Shown in pieces: positions 46,067-56,611 of a DNA stretch of 64,000 nt (the first letter of the stretch is position 1; every line of letters starts with the position of its first letter). The notes under the pieces were generated by a model. The model saw only the letters and a program-made list of their open reading frames with translations. It ran no database searches and was not told the DNA's origin. A program made the translations under genes and the position numbers. Source of the stretch: Thelonectria olida (Eukaryota; Ascomycota; Sordariomycetes; Hypocreales; Nectriaceae); contig JAGPYM010000045.1 in the NCBI GenBank assembly GCA_020736575.1, positions 171,161 through 235,160 of the forward strand, given 5' to 3'.

Positions 46067-46942
46067 ATGATCTTTACTCGAATTTCTTCCGTTTCCTCGT
46101 CTTCCTCCTTTTCTCTCCCTTCTTCTTCGTCTGTTTCTTCTTATTACCCTCGCGCTTTCGCAGCCCTCGCGTCAGCCCCTGTCAGACGTTCTCGTCTATC
46201 ATCAATACCATCATCTCCTCGTTTTAGCCCGTCCTTTTCAAAACCCAACCCACCAGCGCCTCCCGACTTCAGCAACATGGCGGAAAAGGACATCAAGAAG
46301 TATCTCGAACAGAGCCACGACCGACTCTTCGAGAACAACCGTCAATGGGCTGCCCAGAAGAAGGAGAAGAACCCTGACTTCTTCGCCCACCTCTCAGCTG
46401 GCCAGAACCCAGAGTATCTGTGGATCGGATGCGCCGACTCGCGTATCCCCGCTGAGCAAATCACTGGCCTGGAGCCCGGCGAGGCATTTATCCATCGCAA
46501 CATTGCCAACCTCGTCTGCAACACCGACCTTAATGTTATGAGCGTTATCAACTATGCCGTCAACCACCTCGGCGTCAAGCACATCATCATCTGCGGCCAC
46601 TACGGTTGCGGCGGTGTCAAGGCTGCCATGACGCCCAAGGATCTCGGCCTACTGAACCCGTGGCTGCGAAACATCCGTGACGTCTATCGGCTGCACGAGA
46701 AGGAGCTCGACGCTATTACCGACCAGGATGCCCGTTATGAACGGCTGGTCGAGCTGAACGTGATTGAGCAGTGCCGCAACATCATCAAGTCGGCCGACGT
46801 GCAGCAGTCGTACAGCAAGAACAAGTTTCCTATTGTGCACGGTTGGGTGTTTGGCTTCAACGATGGCCTGTTGAAGGACCTCAAGATTGACTTTGAGGCG
46901 GTGCTGCATGACATTCGGAAGATTTACAACTTGACGGACTGA
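46067..46942 (+). CDS. Beta-carbonic anhydrase, probably mitochondrial
   Basis: Single exon, 291 aa. Zinc ligands Cys122 (GCADSR), His178 and Cys181 (GHYGCGG), with the Asp124/Arg126 dyad; FIHRNIANLV and the C-terminal GWVFGFNDG are typical. The first 70 aa are Ser/Arg-rich and without acidic residues, as in a mitochondrial presequence; Met71 in ACATGG context could start a cytosolic form. It interconverts CO2 and bicarbonate. It lies 6.1 kb downstream of cyanase on the same strand, recalling the cynT-cynS pairing of bacteria, though here they are separate genes with a MITE and an effector gene between. Confidence 0.93.
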   Translation: MIFTRISSVSSSSSFSLPSSSSVSSYYPRAFAALASAPVRRSRLSSIPSSPRFSPSFSKPNPPAPPDFSNMAEKDIKKYLEQSHDRLFENNRQWAAQKKEKNPDFFAHLSAGQNPEYLWIGCADSRIPAEQITGLEPGEAFIHRNIANLVCNTDLNVMSVINYAVNHLGVKHIIICGHYGCGGVKAAMTPKDLGLLNPWLRNIRDVYRLHEKELDAITDQDARYERLVELNVIEQCRNIIKSADVQQSYSKNKFPIVHGWVFGFNDGLLKDLKIDFEAVLHDIRKIYNLTD

Positions 46943-47085
46943 GGAGCCACGGGGTTAGATATCAGGAATAAAAGTGTTTCTCTCAGGAACGATACTTGGC
47001 TGTGTCCCAAGATGTGAATGTGACATTGACAGTGCAGCATCTACTTCGCATATGCCAGATCAGATCCCAGCTTTCTGGTCGCATC

Positions 47086-47781
47086 TCAGGATGGCATTCC
47101 TGGTCCTCCTGTACGTCGGCATTGAGGTGCCTGGACCCTGGGATGCAGGGACTGCACCTTGACAAGGACCACCACGTATTGGGCCACTTGACTTGCAACC
47201 ATGACCCTCCTCCGACGATTTCGCACAATATCGCCAAGAGACAATGGTGGTTGTAGATTGCACTTTTGCACCCAACAAACTTGCACCCAACAAACGCATG
47301 AACAGAGATGGCATGCTTCGCCAGAGAACCCCTCGTTATCCGATGACTCCCCTACCTGAATATTCTGCTGATATCTTTCCCATTCATCCGTCTTGAAGCT
47401 ATTTGTCCAACCTGCATGTGCCGTTGTCCGAGATTTTGGCAATGGTCTCAGCTCAACGCCGTCTCCACCCTCCACATCCAAATCGCAAAATCGTACAAGA
47501 TCTGGGGCCAGTCCCTGTTGCGCCAGTCGACCTCGAAGCCATCTCCTTGTGTTGAAGTGAGAAGATTCAGATTGTTTAATTCATGCTAAATGTGCAGTTG
47601 GGGAACCACTGTTTACGTACAGGTACGATCTTTTGTAGAACGTTCCACCTTCTTCCACAATTGCCACTGACTTGGCCGCCTCACACTTGTGATCTCCAAC
47701 AACATTCAAGTCCGCACTAATTGCGAATTGTCTCAGCCACGCTATTCCTAATTGAGACCAAGAGTGCCAGGGCCAAGGCAT
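47086..47781 (-). CDS. Hypothetical protein, 2 exons
   Basis: Exon 1 is 47621-47781 and exon 2 is 47086-47545 (donor GTACGT, acceptor ACACAAG), in frame for 206 aa. It reads RWLRGRLAQQGLAPDLVRF, then GGDGVELRPLPKSRTTAHAG. The last 80 codons include a direct 15-bp duplication (TTTGTTGGGTGCAAG twice, 47264-47293) and look less coding-like, so the native 3' end may have been lost. Family not recognised. Confidence 0.45.
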
Positions 47782-48155
47782 AGTCAGGCATGATGCGTCT
47801 TTGAAATATTTGGGGCTGTCCGAACAGAACTGCCGATCATGATCTATGCCGTCGGGTCATTCACTTATATGTAGGGATTACTCCGAGTTATAGTGTCATT
47901 GATGACGCCCTTTAGGGGACTAGGGCCAATGTACTAGGATGTATATCGTGCTGGGATATGTTTTGTGCAGTAACGGGTTGAATCTTTCCACGATATAAAA
48001 GAGCGTATATATTCTTAAAGTTGAGTTACTACAATATGCAAAAGTAAAATGAGTCGTCCCCTATAAGTTGCCCGCGTCCTAAGGTTACATGATGGAGCTG
48101 TACCACCACATGAGATACCAGGAGGCTTGCTGTACTGGAAAGCCTTGCCTTTGTC

Positions 48156-48984
48156 TTAGTATACGATGAGATTTTGAGGGGAAGCATCAGTGAAGCCGGG
48201 TACGGGGCTGGGGTAAGACTGCATGTCGCACGTAGCCGCGCAGCCGAGTCTGGTGAGGTTGGTCGGTGTAGTAACAGAGGTATCCCAACTCCAAACAGTC
48301 TGATCGCCCTTGCCATCGTTAAAGTTGCAGCGCCGTCGAATATAGCCGTTATATTTTACGACAACATCGCTGAGCCAAAGGGAATGGCACTGACCATCAT
48401 TCCATTGGCATTGGAACGTAACGTCGACGGTAGTGCAAGTAGATTGACCATTAGCAATCCACGCTTGATAGCCTCCTCCGACGGCAGCTTCAACCTCCCC
48501 GACAAATGGGGCAGCGAACTTGGCCGTCGCACCTGCATTGAATGCAGGCACATTGGTAAAGCTCGAGGTATCGCACTTCTGCGTGGTTCCTAGTTGCGGA
48601 GAGATACACACACTCGTCGATGTGCAATCGGCCTCCGGGGCCTGGCGGACCCAGTCCTCCACATCAATCTCATTGTTTACAGAGAACTGCGGATACACTT
48701 ATTTAGAAAATAGGATAGTAATGGGGCGTGTTTCCGAAGTCATTGCCTACCACATCTGTCCAGCACTTGACCCCTGAAGCATAATAGTGCACATCATCGG
48801 TCTCGATATAATTTCCCTCCCCATCACTATGCTGGGAGGTAAAGCCCGTATGATCGCCCCATGTGTCTGTGGCTCCTCTTTCCTCGAGAAGCACGATCTC
48901 TGTTGGCGCTGTCGCTCCGAGCTGAGAGAGACCGGCGATGGTGATGGTCACCCAAGAGACGAATAGACCGTGCATGATAGCCAT
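48156..48984 (-). CDS. Secreted hypothetical protein, 2 exons
   Basis: Exons 48751-48984 and 48156-48686; intron GTAGGC...CCGCAG joins CWTDV to FSVNNEIDVEDW in frame, giving 254 aa. The signal peptide core is LFVSWVTITIAGLSQLGATA. The mature protein has about 10 Cys, with Gly/Ala-rich middle and a WSWDTSVTTP segment. The upstream DNA (48990-49160) contains a TATA-like ATATTTATACG. No known domain recognised; a secreted fungal protein of unknown role. Confidence 0.7.
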
Positions 48985-49280
48985 AATAGCAGAAAGTGTA
49001 GATAGAAACGAAGCTTGCCGAGGATATTCCCCTAGATTGTGTAAACACGGTACTTGTAAGTTGGAGGTGATTGAAGCAACCGATGCTTTGATAATCCGAG
49101 ATATAGATATCTTCTGCAGGAGGAGCAGCGATATTTATACGCCAGCATCGCACACCCAATCGAGCAGAGAGGGCTACTCATCCTAAAGATGATCTACGGG
49201 ATCGGTACCAGAGAATGTTTCTAAAATTATCTTGAGAGTAGCACACGACGACTGTGATATTATTTTGCGGCAAAAATGGT

Positions 49281-49688
49281 CTAAATAGATAGTATGTGGA
49301 TACGCTGGAGGTCGAATGCGTGCGTAAGGATCCTGGTTCTGAAGGGATGACAGGTCAAGCAGCGCAGGGATGAGCAGGCAGCAGCGATACCTAGAGCTAG
49401 AGTTGGAGATGGGGCTCCAGCCGCCGCCGAGGCCGCAAAGGCCGCAGAGGCCGCAAAGGCCGCAGGCATACCCAGAGCTGCCGGAGCCTCTTGATAGCTG
49501 GGACGGGCTTGCCGGGCTGTAGTGGCGCCGGCGGCGTCATCTCGGGCGCTGGCTGCAGCCGGTGCGACGGTGAGGCTGCCCCGTGATGAAGTGGAGATAG
49601 CTCTGCTGTGGAGATAAATACGTTGACAAACAGCAAAAGGGCAGTCTATTCTTAGGTGCAGTGAGCAACAGGATGAGGTATTTGTCAA
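49281..49688 (-). other. Low-complexity frame with GGCCGCARA microsatellite
   Basis: A 135-codon frame rich in Ala, caused partly by the tandem GGCCGCAAA/GGCCGCAGA units at about 49425-49475. No domain, no clear start. More likely repeat-driven than a gene. Confidence 0.3.
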
Positions 49689-50131
49689 TGCGGTTGCCTC
49701 TGTCCCTCGCTATCCAGGCGATGTGTTCTTATTGCATTAAACCACAGCGGCTGTTAATATCCACGATGCAAAACGATGATCCAGGGATTGGTAGCCAGGA
49801 CCGGGGTGCATCCTCCATGTCGAGCTTGGGATTATTGGTGTCTAGAAGCGATCAAGAGAGGCAGAATAGCGCGTGCTCTGAGACCACGCTTGTGAAGTCA
49901 AGAAAATGCCGAGGTATCTTAGAGTCCATGCAATCCACTAAACCCCCGACCCGTTGCTTTTATTAAAAGAGTCCGGTGTGCACTTGCTCTTACTTAGGAT
50001 TATAATAAGAAGCATTTTCCATAAAGCTAATAGATATAAGATATTACTATTTTTAAGCCTGCGGCCTTAATAAGAATAGTTAATATTAGCAAATTCTAAT
50101 TAGAATATTTAAATATTAGTAGGTTCCAACT

Positions 50132-50285
50132 TGTCAGATATTAGGGTAAATTGTGTTGTTCATGTTGTCTGACCTGTAGCTTGCTACTTGAGGTTTTAGA
50201 GCAAGCTTTATATGCCTTTCTGTGCTATGTGGAATCAACTGGAAGCTGTTTGCTAATCCTGTGGCAATAGGTGGCAACTGTCATC
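50132..50285 (+). repeat. LTR-like repeat T, copy 1
   Basis: Begins TGTCAGATATT and shares with 59680-59840 the words GCTACTTGAGGTTT, GAGCAAGCT, TTCTGTGCTATGTGGAATCA and ACTGGAAGCTG. The TGT start fits an LTR, but no TG...CA ends with target duplication were confirmed. Confidence 0.6.
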
Positions 50286-50372
50286 TTTAATGACAATATT
50301 TATCAGCCTTTCAAGCTATTTCCATGAGCTTCTTTTTGCCACTATTCAACGCAACTAGTTTAGATAAATATA

Positions 50373-51033
50373 ACGTACTTCATAAGCGAAATGGTCATAC
50401 AAGCGAAATGGTCAGTAAGATTTACACCTTAAATCGCGATTTTCAAAGAATTTTAAACATTCAAATTAAGCTTAAAATGGCTAACTAATACTTTTAATAT
50501 AATGTAGTTATATGATAAGCTTGTGCACCAAACAAGTATATGCACCACTTATACTGTACAGCTAAAAGTACAAATGTCAATTTTTTAAAACTAGCTACAT
50601 AATTAATAAAATAAAAAGTAAAAATTTTAGCCTTTTTAAGAAAAGAGTCATAATATTGTATTTTCTTTAAATTTTTAATTTTTTATTAAGCCTGTTATAT
50701 ATAAAATTCCAAAAACACACACAGTGCGAATAAGATTTCTTAATAACTCTATAAAAAAGAACAAATAGAATTTAGGAAAATTCTTCTATATAAGATCTTA
50801 TTTAATTAACCCAATTGTAAACTTTTAGCTATTTAAGGCTTAGTTTAATTTTTAATAATTTTTTTAAAATCGCGATGTACAGTGTAAAATGCGATTTTGC
50901 ACATACTTGTTTAGTGCACAAGCTTATCACATACGTTAGTTAGCTAGTTTTAGAAAATCTAATACTTTTGCTTCTAGCTGTACAGTATAAGTGTTGCATT
51001 CGCTTGTCTGTGGCACTCGCTTATCAAGTACGT
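50373..51033. mobile_element. MITE E3 (outer), interrupted by E5
   Basis: TA on both sides (50371-50372, 51034-51035). Left terminus ACGTACTTCATAAG with word CGAAATGGTCA twice; right terminus ACGTACTTGATAAG with CGAGTGCCACA / CGAATGCAACA. The two ends share the ACGTACTT core but not the word, unlike the other copies. Subtracting E5 leaves about 230 bp, so about 200 bp of interior is gone. Confidence 0.75.
50506..50936. mobile_element. MITE E5 nested inside E3, inverted, 431 bp
   Basis: Termini AGTTATATGATAAG / ACGTATGTGATAAG. The word is CTTGTGCACCA then TATATGCACCA on the left, with near copies on the right. The side bearing CTTATACTGTACAGCTAAAAG faces left, opposite to E3. TA is seen on the right; the left flank has decayed. 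Confidence 0.75.
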
Positions 51034-51035
51034 TA

Positions 51036-52324
51036 CTGAATCTAATTATATGTGGCAATAATCACCAAGGTATTGGGGTTCGCAACCGGTAGTTATTAAC
51101 GCCACACGCAAGTCGCAACTAAGCACAAATCGCAACAACGTCTTACGGACCCCGACGCCTATTTCTGAATACAGACAAGACTAGGGGCGCAATAGACACG
51201 CTAAGCCGGAACACGAAGCCCCAAAGTACCGTTACCAAATTGCCGCTAGATCGTGTCTCTGAGCTTGAGAGGAGGACGTGCTCAGTGAAACTTTGCTGGT
51301 ATGCGAGATCATAAATCGTCTTTCGATCACATAGAAGGCTCTAGAAAAGGTATATAAATATAGATTCCCAAGGGAGAGTCTTTTATATCATTAGTATCTC
51401 ATATCGATGATGCTCTGCCAGAGGCCCAGAGTCAAAGTAGACTGAGTTTACAGGATGCCTCTCATCTGCCATCCACCAAACGAATGTGTGACTCATGCAT
51501 ATATTGACTTGTGAAGGATTCAATCTAAGGCCTCGTATATGCAAGGGATTCTTTAGAAAGGTATTAGGTTAGGGGCTATGAATCCTACTCGCATGACATC
51601 TGGGCCTCTAGGGGTAGAACTTCTTAGTTCAAGTCATAAATCTGGCGTTATTCTCTGTTTGACTCTTCCAATCAGGCCAATCTGAGGCATTTATGTGATT
51701 TGCTCAAGGAATAACACCCATGAAAGTGGCGATGGGTTCGTCATCTGAGATCGAGGTCACGAGGATGACGCTGAGTTGTACGCTCGGTCTTGAGGAGGAT
51801 CTTACGACATTTTCACAGCTAGGAATGTGTCTTTGCTTTAAGGCAGTATTTCTGACGCAATCAATCAGCCACTTTTTAGGCATTTCATCCTTGTGGTTTC
51901 GAGTTTATTGACATGAGCTCCAATTGGTCTTGTGTCTAGACTGCTCCTACCTCACCTCGGTTTCTTTTCCACACTAACGGCTAAATCGGCAATTGCTCAA
52001 TGTAGTGATAACTAACGGAATATCTGTAGGAGAGGCCACCCCATGCTTCTTACAAGCTTTTGATTTATAATAGCGTACGTCCGCTTATGCCGAAGGGAGC
52101 TATTCTGGCGGAAATTACATTTACAACTAAGCCTCCTTCACGCGTCATCGTTTGAACTACCTCGAGCAGTTGAAGGACAACACATTCATACTCTCCAGGG
52201 TTTCTTGGCTTACTCCTTGTGCCATCCTGTTGATTAGAAATACAACAGCCACGACATTAAGGCCGCTCTCTCCAAGGAAGACGCACAAGAATGAGCTCCA
52301 TTTCTAATCAAATCGGTTTCGATT
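51036..52324. other. Intergenic, no supported gene
   Basis: No coherent frame, domain or repeat recognised. Confidence 0.3.
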
Positions 52325-52336
52325 TCGTAACTGAGG

Positions 52337-52438
52337 GGGATGACCAATGATTCTCTCTAACTGGATCTAACCGCCGTTTGAACATGTAATATCTTAGCCT
52401 CTTTCCCGGACCAGCTCCAGAGGGGCCGGGCGCACACG
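52337..52438 (+). mobile_element. LINE RNase H fragment, second copy, cut by repeat S
   Basis: Almost identical to 38706-38806 (GGGGGATGACCAATGATTCT, then CTGGATCT and CCGGACCAGCTCCAGAGG) and stops at GGCGCACAC, exactly where repeat S begins. Confidence 0.65.
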
Positions 52439-52950
52439 TTAGCCGCGTTCGGTGCTCAGCGGTGCGGCTGAGCGAAAGTGCCGAAAAGCTTTGGCAGGTC
52501 CCTGATTAGGAAGGAGCAAGTCAACTGCCGTTCTGCAGAGATAACTCCACTTTTACGCAGACCGCAAGGGAACGAACCAGGGGTTCGGGTCACATCAAAG
52601 GCCTTGGCAAACCGGGGGAAGCGAGGAGGGAGGTCTAAGCAAGGGTTTGGGGGGTGGGGGGTTGCGAAACAAAGGCGACCGAACGAGCCATCCCGATTTA
52701 GGCTGAGAAATCCAGAAGAAATATCAGAAGACATTGTTCTATCGAACTTCGTTAGTACTGAACTTTCGGATTCGTATTCTTGCTCTGGTGATATGTTCCG
52801 ATCAAAGGCCAGGCTGACGTTGGTATGTCCTCCACTTTGGCGCTTCGCGGTGTCTTCCTTGGTTTTCTCTCGCATTGTTGAGCTGAAGCATGCTCGGATC
52901 GTGCCGACTCCGATTACGGTTTTCGAGGTTGCGTAGTGAGATTGCGACAT
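52439..52950 (+). repeat. Dispersed repeat S, copy 3
   Basis: Starts (G)TTAGCCGCGTTCGGTGCTCA inside LINE debris and ends near GCGTAGTGAGATTGCGAC. Frames of up to 172 codons on the minus strand appear in this repeat but are not conserved in copy 2. Confidence 0.7.
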
Positions 52951-53202
52951 CGTATCCTCACAAGTACGTGGCAATTCGCTGGGATGCTTGGCGCGGGGTA
53001 GGACGCTCGATCACTTCCAGAGCGCACCATTGCCGTCCCGGTCATGCCGAGGGCGGAATTCCGAAGCTTTTGAATTGTGCTGAACGTCTATTTAAACGTC
53101 AGTCCACCTGGCTTATGCTCACCCTTGGCTTGAACGAGAACTGAAGCAACTCAAATCATCCCAGCCACTCACCACGCGTGGACAGCACTCAGTTGATTCG
53201 CA

Positions 53203-54447
53203 ATGGCCCAGCCAAAACCGCCCTCCCCCCCTTTCACCCGGGAGACCGCCCAGATCAAGGTCAAGGCTGCCCAAGACGCGTGGAACACGAGGCGAGCATT
53301 ACCTTCCCTTTGGAGTCAGAACGAAGGCGATAAATGATCTGGGCTGTGCCAGCGCATGCACATGCGCTTATGATGCGGCGGTTGGGCTGACCTTTTGGCG
53401 CACCAGGGACCCCTCAAAAGTCAAGATGAGCTACACTGCCGATTCCCTCTGTCGCAACCGCGATCGCTTCATCAAGGGTCGCGACGAGATCGCGGAGTTC
53501 CTGACTGACAAGTGGAACCGTGAGCACCAATACAAGCTGCGGAAGGAGCTCTTTGCCTTCAACGGCAACGCGGTATGTTTTTCTAAGCTTCAAGTTTTTC
53601 TGCCTCCTTAGGTGTTTGCGTATGCGACTTTGCATGCGCACAACCTACCTCCCTCTCTGCCTTTCAGTTCAATAGGGGAATCCCCGTTCTCTAACCAAGG
53701 TGCCCGCTGGGCCAACAGATTGCCGTTGAGTTCTGGTATGAGTTCCACGATGACGACAGCCAGTGGTGGCGGTGCTACGGCCTCGAGGACTGGACCTTTG
53801 ACGAGGACGGCCTCATGAAGAAGAAGAGGCAGATGAGCAGCATCAATGTCAAGATCAAGGAGGAGGAGCGGTGGTTCAAGGATGGCGTCGACGTCAACGC
53901 GGTGCAAATTGGACCGCAAAGGGCAGATTCTATAATGCCATTATTGGCTAACATCATTTCTGATTTGTCTCCAGACCCATGGACATTGTACGATTTTACA
54001 GTCTATCTTTCAAGCAACGATTGCCTAGAAACCCTACAATTCTTCCAAGACGCATCGAGATACCGATATTGTTACGCGGAAATAGTCGGAGGTAATCGAA
54101 CCCCATGGGTATCTGTAAGGTGCGATTACGATTACCTGCGGGCACTATGGGAAGATCTTCTGGAGAATTACATCCTTCCTAACGGACAACGCGAGGTCAA
54201 CCTTCCCTCTGAAGTTAGGGATCGACTTCTTGGATTCTGTTCCTCTGACTTGCTTCCACATCCTTCGGAATTGGACGATGCTGTCAAAATTGTCCGTGAA
54301 CTCATCGAGGACTCGATCCTACCTGGGTTCCTGAACTCTCATATGTCGGCGAAGCAACCGAGCAATGGAGTGCGTGGTGCCTTGAAGAGAATTGGCAGCA
54401 GCCTTCGACGGAAGATCTTAACGTCGCTTTCGGAATGGGACCCTTAG
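53203..54447 (+). CDS. Chimeric gene: DUF1348 domain fused to an RGS domain
   Basis: Exons 53203-53291, 53407-53572 and 53719-54447 give 327 aa in one frame. Residues 1-155 are DUF1348-like (AWNTR/DPSKVKMSYTADSL, WYEFHDDDSQWWRCYGLEDW, WFKDGVDVN). After VNAVQ the DUF1348 ending is replaced by about 170 aa with an RGS core (DPWTLYDFTVYLSSNDCLETLQF, FQDASRYRY). Intron 1 has a GC donor in poor context (GCGAGC) and is longer (115 bp) than in the intact paralogue at 35097. RGS proteins speed GTP hydrolysis by G-alpha; whether this chimera is expressed or folds is unknown. It may equally be a recombination scar. Confidence 0.65.
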
Positions 54448-54449
54448 AG

Positions 54450-54761
54450 GAAATTTCGAGTGAGGGGCATTTGTTGTACACGCCGCCGCTCGGAAGTAGG
54501 TGCCTCACCATTACCTCGTGGCCACTTGCTGTGGCGCGCGATGGAGCTGTTCGTGATGAAGCAGAAGGTTATAGGCTGTTGCAGCACGTCGGATACTTAG
54601 TTTCGGGCCATTTTGAAGGGCTTAAAGGGCAAGAGTTTTAGCCTCGGTATTTGGTTGTGACATCTTAAACGGTTGAGAAATAGACGATTATATGAAAGGT
54701 TGGGAGTTTGAGGGATTTTTGCGGCGCATACTTGGATGCGGCGCATGCTTATCACATACGT
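54450..54761 (-). mobile_element. Fot/pogo-like transposon 5' end with transposase relic (E6)
   Basis: Read on the minus strand: TA, ACGTATGTGATAAG, then CATGCGCCGCA and TATGCGCCGCA (the same word as MITE E1), then AAAATCCCTCAAACTCCC and an ATG (about 54663) starting MSQPNTE, with LSIRRAATAYN further on. It matches the E7 fragment after the terminus (AAAATCC, TCTATTTCTCAACC, MSQ). A TAA in the second transposase line and a later frame change show decay. The catalytic part is missing. Confidence 0.7.
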
Positions 54762-54789
54762 TAGCGTATAATTATATAGCAGAACTCTC

Positions 54790-56040
54790 ATCAAACAAGC
54801 CACGCATGGACTCGTCGTCTATATAGCCATGTCGGCATTAAGACCTCTAAGGCTAGTCATGCACCTCGTGTTGCTGCTACGCAAAATGCCGATATGGCTG
54901 GCGTTCCGGAGGCACAAGTAGGTAACCTCCTCTGACTCTGGTAACACTATTAACTTATTATTAGATTAGACGTGCTGGCAGATGGAATATGGGAGACTCA
55001 ATGATAGGCTGTTATCTCACATCGCCACCCTACGCGTTCACGAGAGCCTCTGCCGACTTCTCGCCAGAATGGGCTGGCAGTTACTTCATTCCACGCTCCA
55101 CGGTTTTGCCCTCGGCTTGGCTACGTTCTCAAATTTGGCCTCAGGCTGACTTTTGCTTCCAAGTCATCAAAGACTCTAGTCACGAGATGGCTGAAGTCTT
55201 TGAGAATAAAGCTACTGGTGCTTTTATTGAGCTATTAGGATGGTTACGAGTAGTCTTGTTGCAAGATGCTCCTTTTCTCGCACGCGATTTCCCTAACCAT
55301 CCTATATTCAAAGATCCCATCTTCAAGCCCGATGAGTACAAAGACTTTACTGCAAGCGTCTTACGCGCCTCTGAAGAGTCTCGTGAGGATAGCCAGGCCG
55401 AGTTAATTCAGAAGGCAATACGTGCAATTGCAGAGAAAGTCCGTGGATTTGAGGCTGGAATCTATAATTTAAAGAAGACTGTAGAGACGGAGGTTTTATC
55501 TCTCAAAGCAGAAGTGACGAGGCTGAAGGACGAGATCAAGAACGCAACAAGGCTGAGATCACTATAGTCACAACTATCAGCCCTTTCGGCAGAACACATC
55601 GTCAGACTGTTCCATACGAACAACAAGAAGGTATTCCAACGTCCTCACAACGAAGGCAGTCTTCATCCCTAGAGACCAGAGCCCCGGCAGCTACCAGAGC
55701 CCCAACGGCCATCACGACAACGACAGAGTTAACTCCACAGATCGGATTCCCACGTACTATTCGTACAGTCAGAGATCTCGTGAGGCTCTGGAGATATGGT
55801 CTGGCAGGCTATATGGACTCGGTTGAGGCGTTAGAGAAGCGATGGGGCTCACAGTGGCGGCTACGTAATGAGAGGCAACTCTTTTCTACTCGCAAACGGA
55901 TCGTCGATGAGGTGGTCTCTCGGTCACAGGCAAACGGCTGGTCAGAAGATGAGTCGGCGAGACAGCTGGACGAGGAGAGAGGGCAACGTTCATTAGATTG
56001 GCTTTTTAAGCAACTTAAAAGACCGTACAGGCCAAAATAA
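54790..56040 (+). mobile_element. Crypton element C1, 5'-truncated
   Basis: Encodes SHAPRVAATQNADMAGVPEAQ, then after a 47-bp intron (54918-54964) IRRAGRWNMGDSMIGCYLTS: the His, Arg and Tyr of a Crypton tyrosine recombinase. A coiled-coil segment follows to 55567. 55735-56040 encodes RTIRTVRDLVRLW, LEKRWGSQWR: the GCR1_C-type DNA-binding end. The N-terminal part with the first catalytic Arg is lost, and the frame is broken near 55570-55740. Same order and strand as C2 just downstream. Confidence 0.8.
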
Positions 56041-56611
56041 ATAGCTGCTGGATCAGATCACCCGAGCCTCTATGGCCTACGTTACCCCTGAGCAATCTAA
56101 GCAGATTTAACCATCTAATCGTGACCAAACAGATGTCATCTTGTTCGCCTCGTTCTTGCGAGTAAAATGATGGTGTCATTGTGTTCGTAATGTAAAAGAA
56201 TTAAGCCCACAATGAGTCTGTATTGATAGCGTTCCCAGAGGCTGGTACAGTAACTAGAAGAATTGGAAATAGTCGACTGTTTTAGTGGAGTTTTAGTGGA
56301 GATGTGGCAGCAGTGTGCTGAAAGACACACTGAAGACCGCCTAAGAATCCGATCCATAGAAACTCGCGTATATCCACAAGAGCTTGCTGATCGGCCCCTA
56401 AAACTCCAGGGAGCTGCAGGGGCCTCCAGCGCTATCCAACGCCTCCGGGTCCCGATCCTGCTGATCTGGCGCTAGCGCTCCCCTACCCTCCCTAAATCAA
56501 TGATATATTCCTGCAGACCCCAGGCCTGTCTCTGGCCCTTCTTTTAGACCTCATTTCTTTTTAAAAATTGGCTTTTTTTCCCTTCTAAAGATATATATTT
56601 AACTATTAGTC
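56041..56611. other. Spacer between Cryptons
   Basis: No gene; 56540-56611 is the pyrimidine/AT-rich leader of C2. Confidence 0.35.

Noticed and set aside
52456..52974. 172-codon minus-strand frame
   Set aside because: Inside repeat S; not kept open in the copy at 40475.
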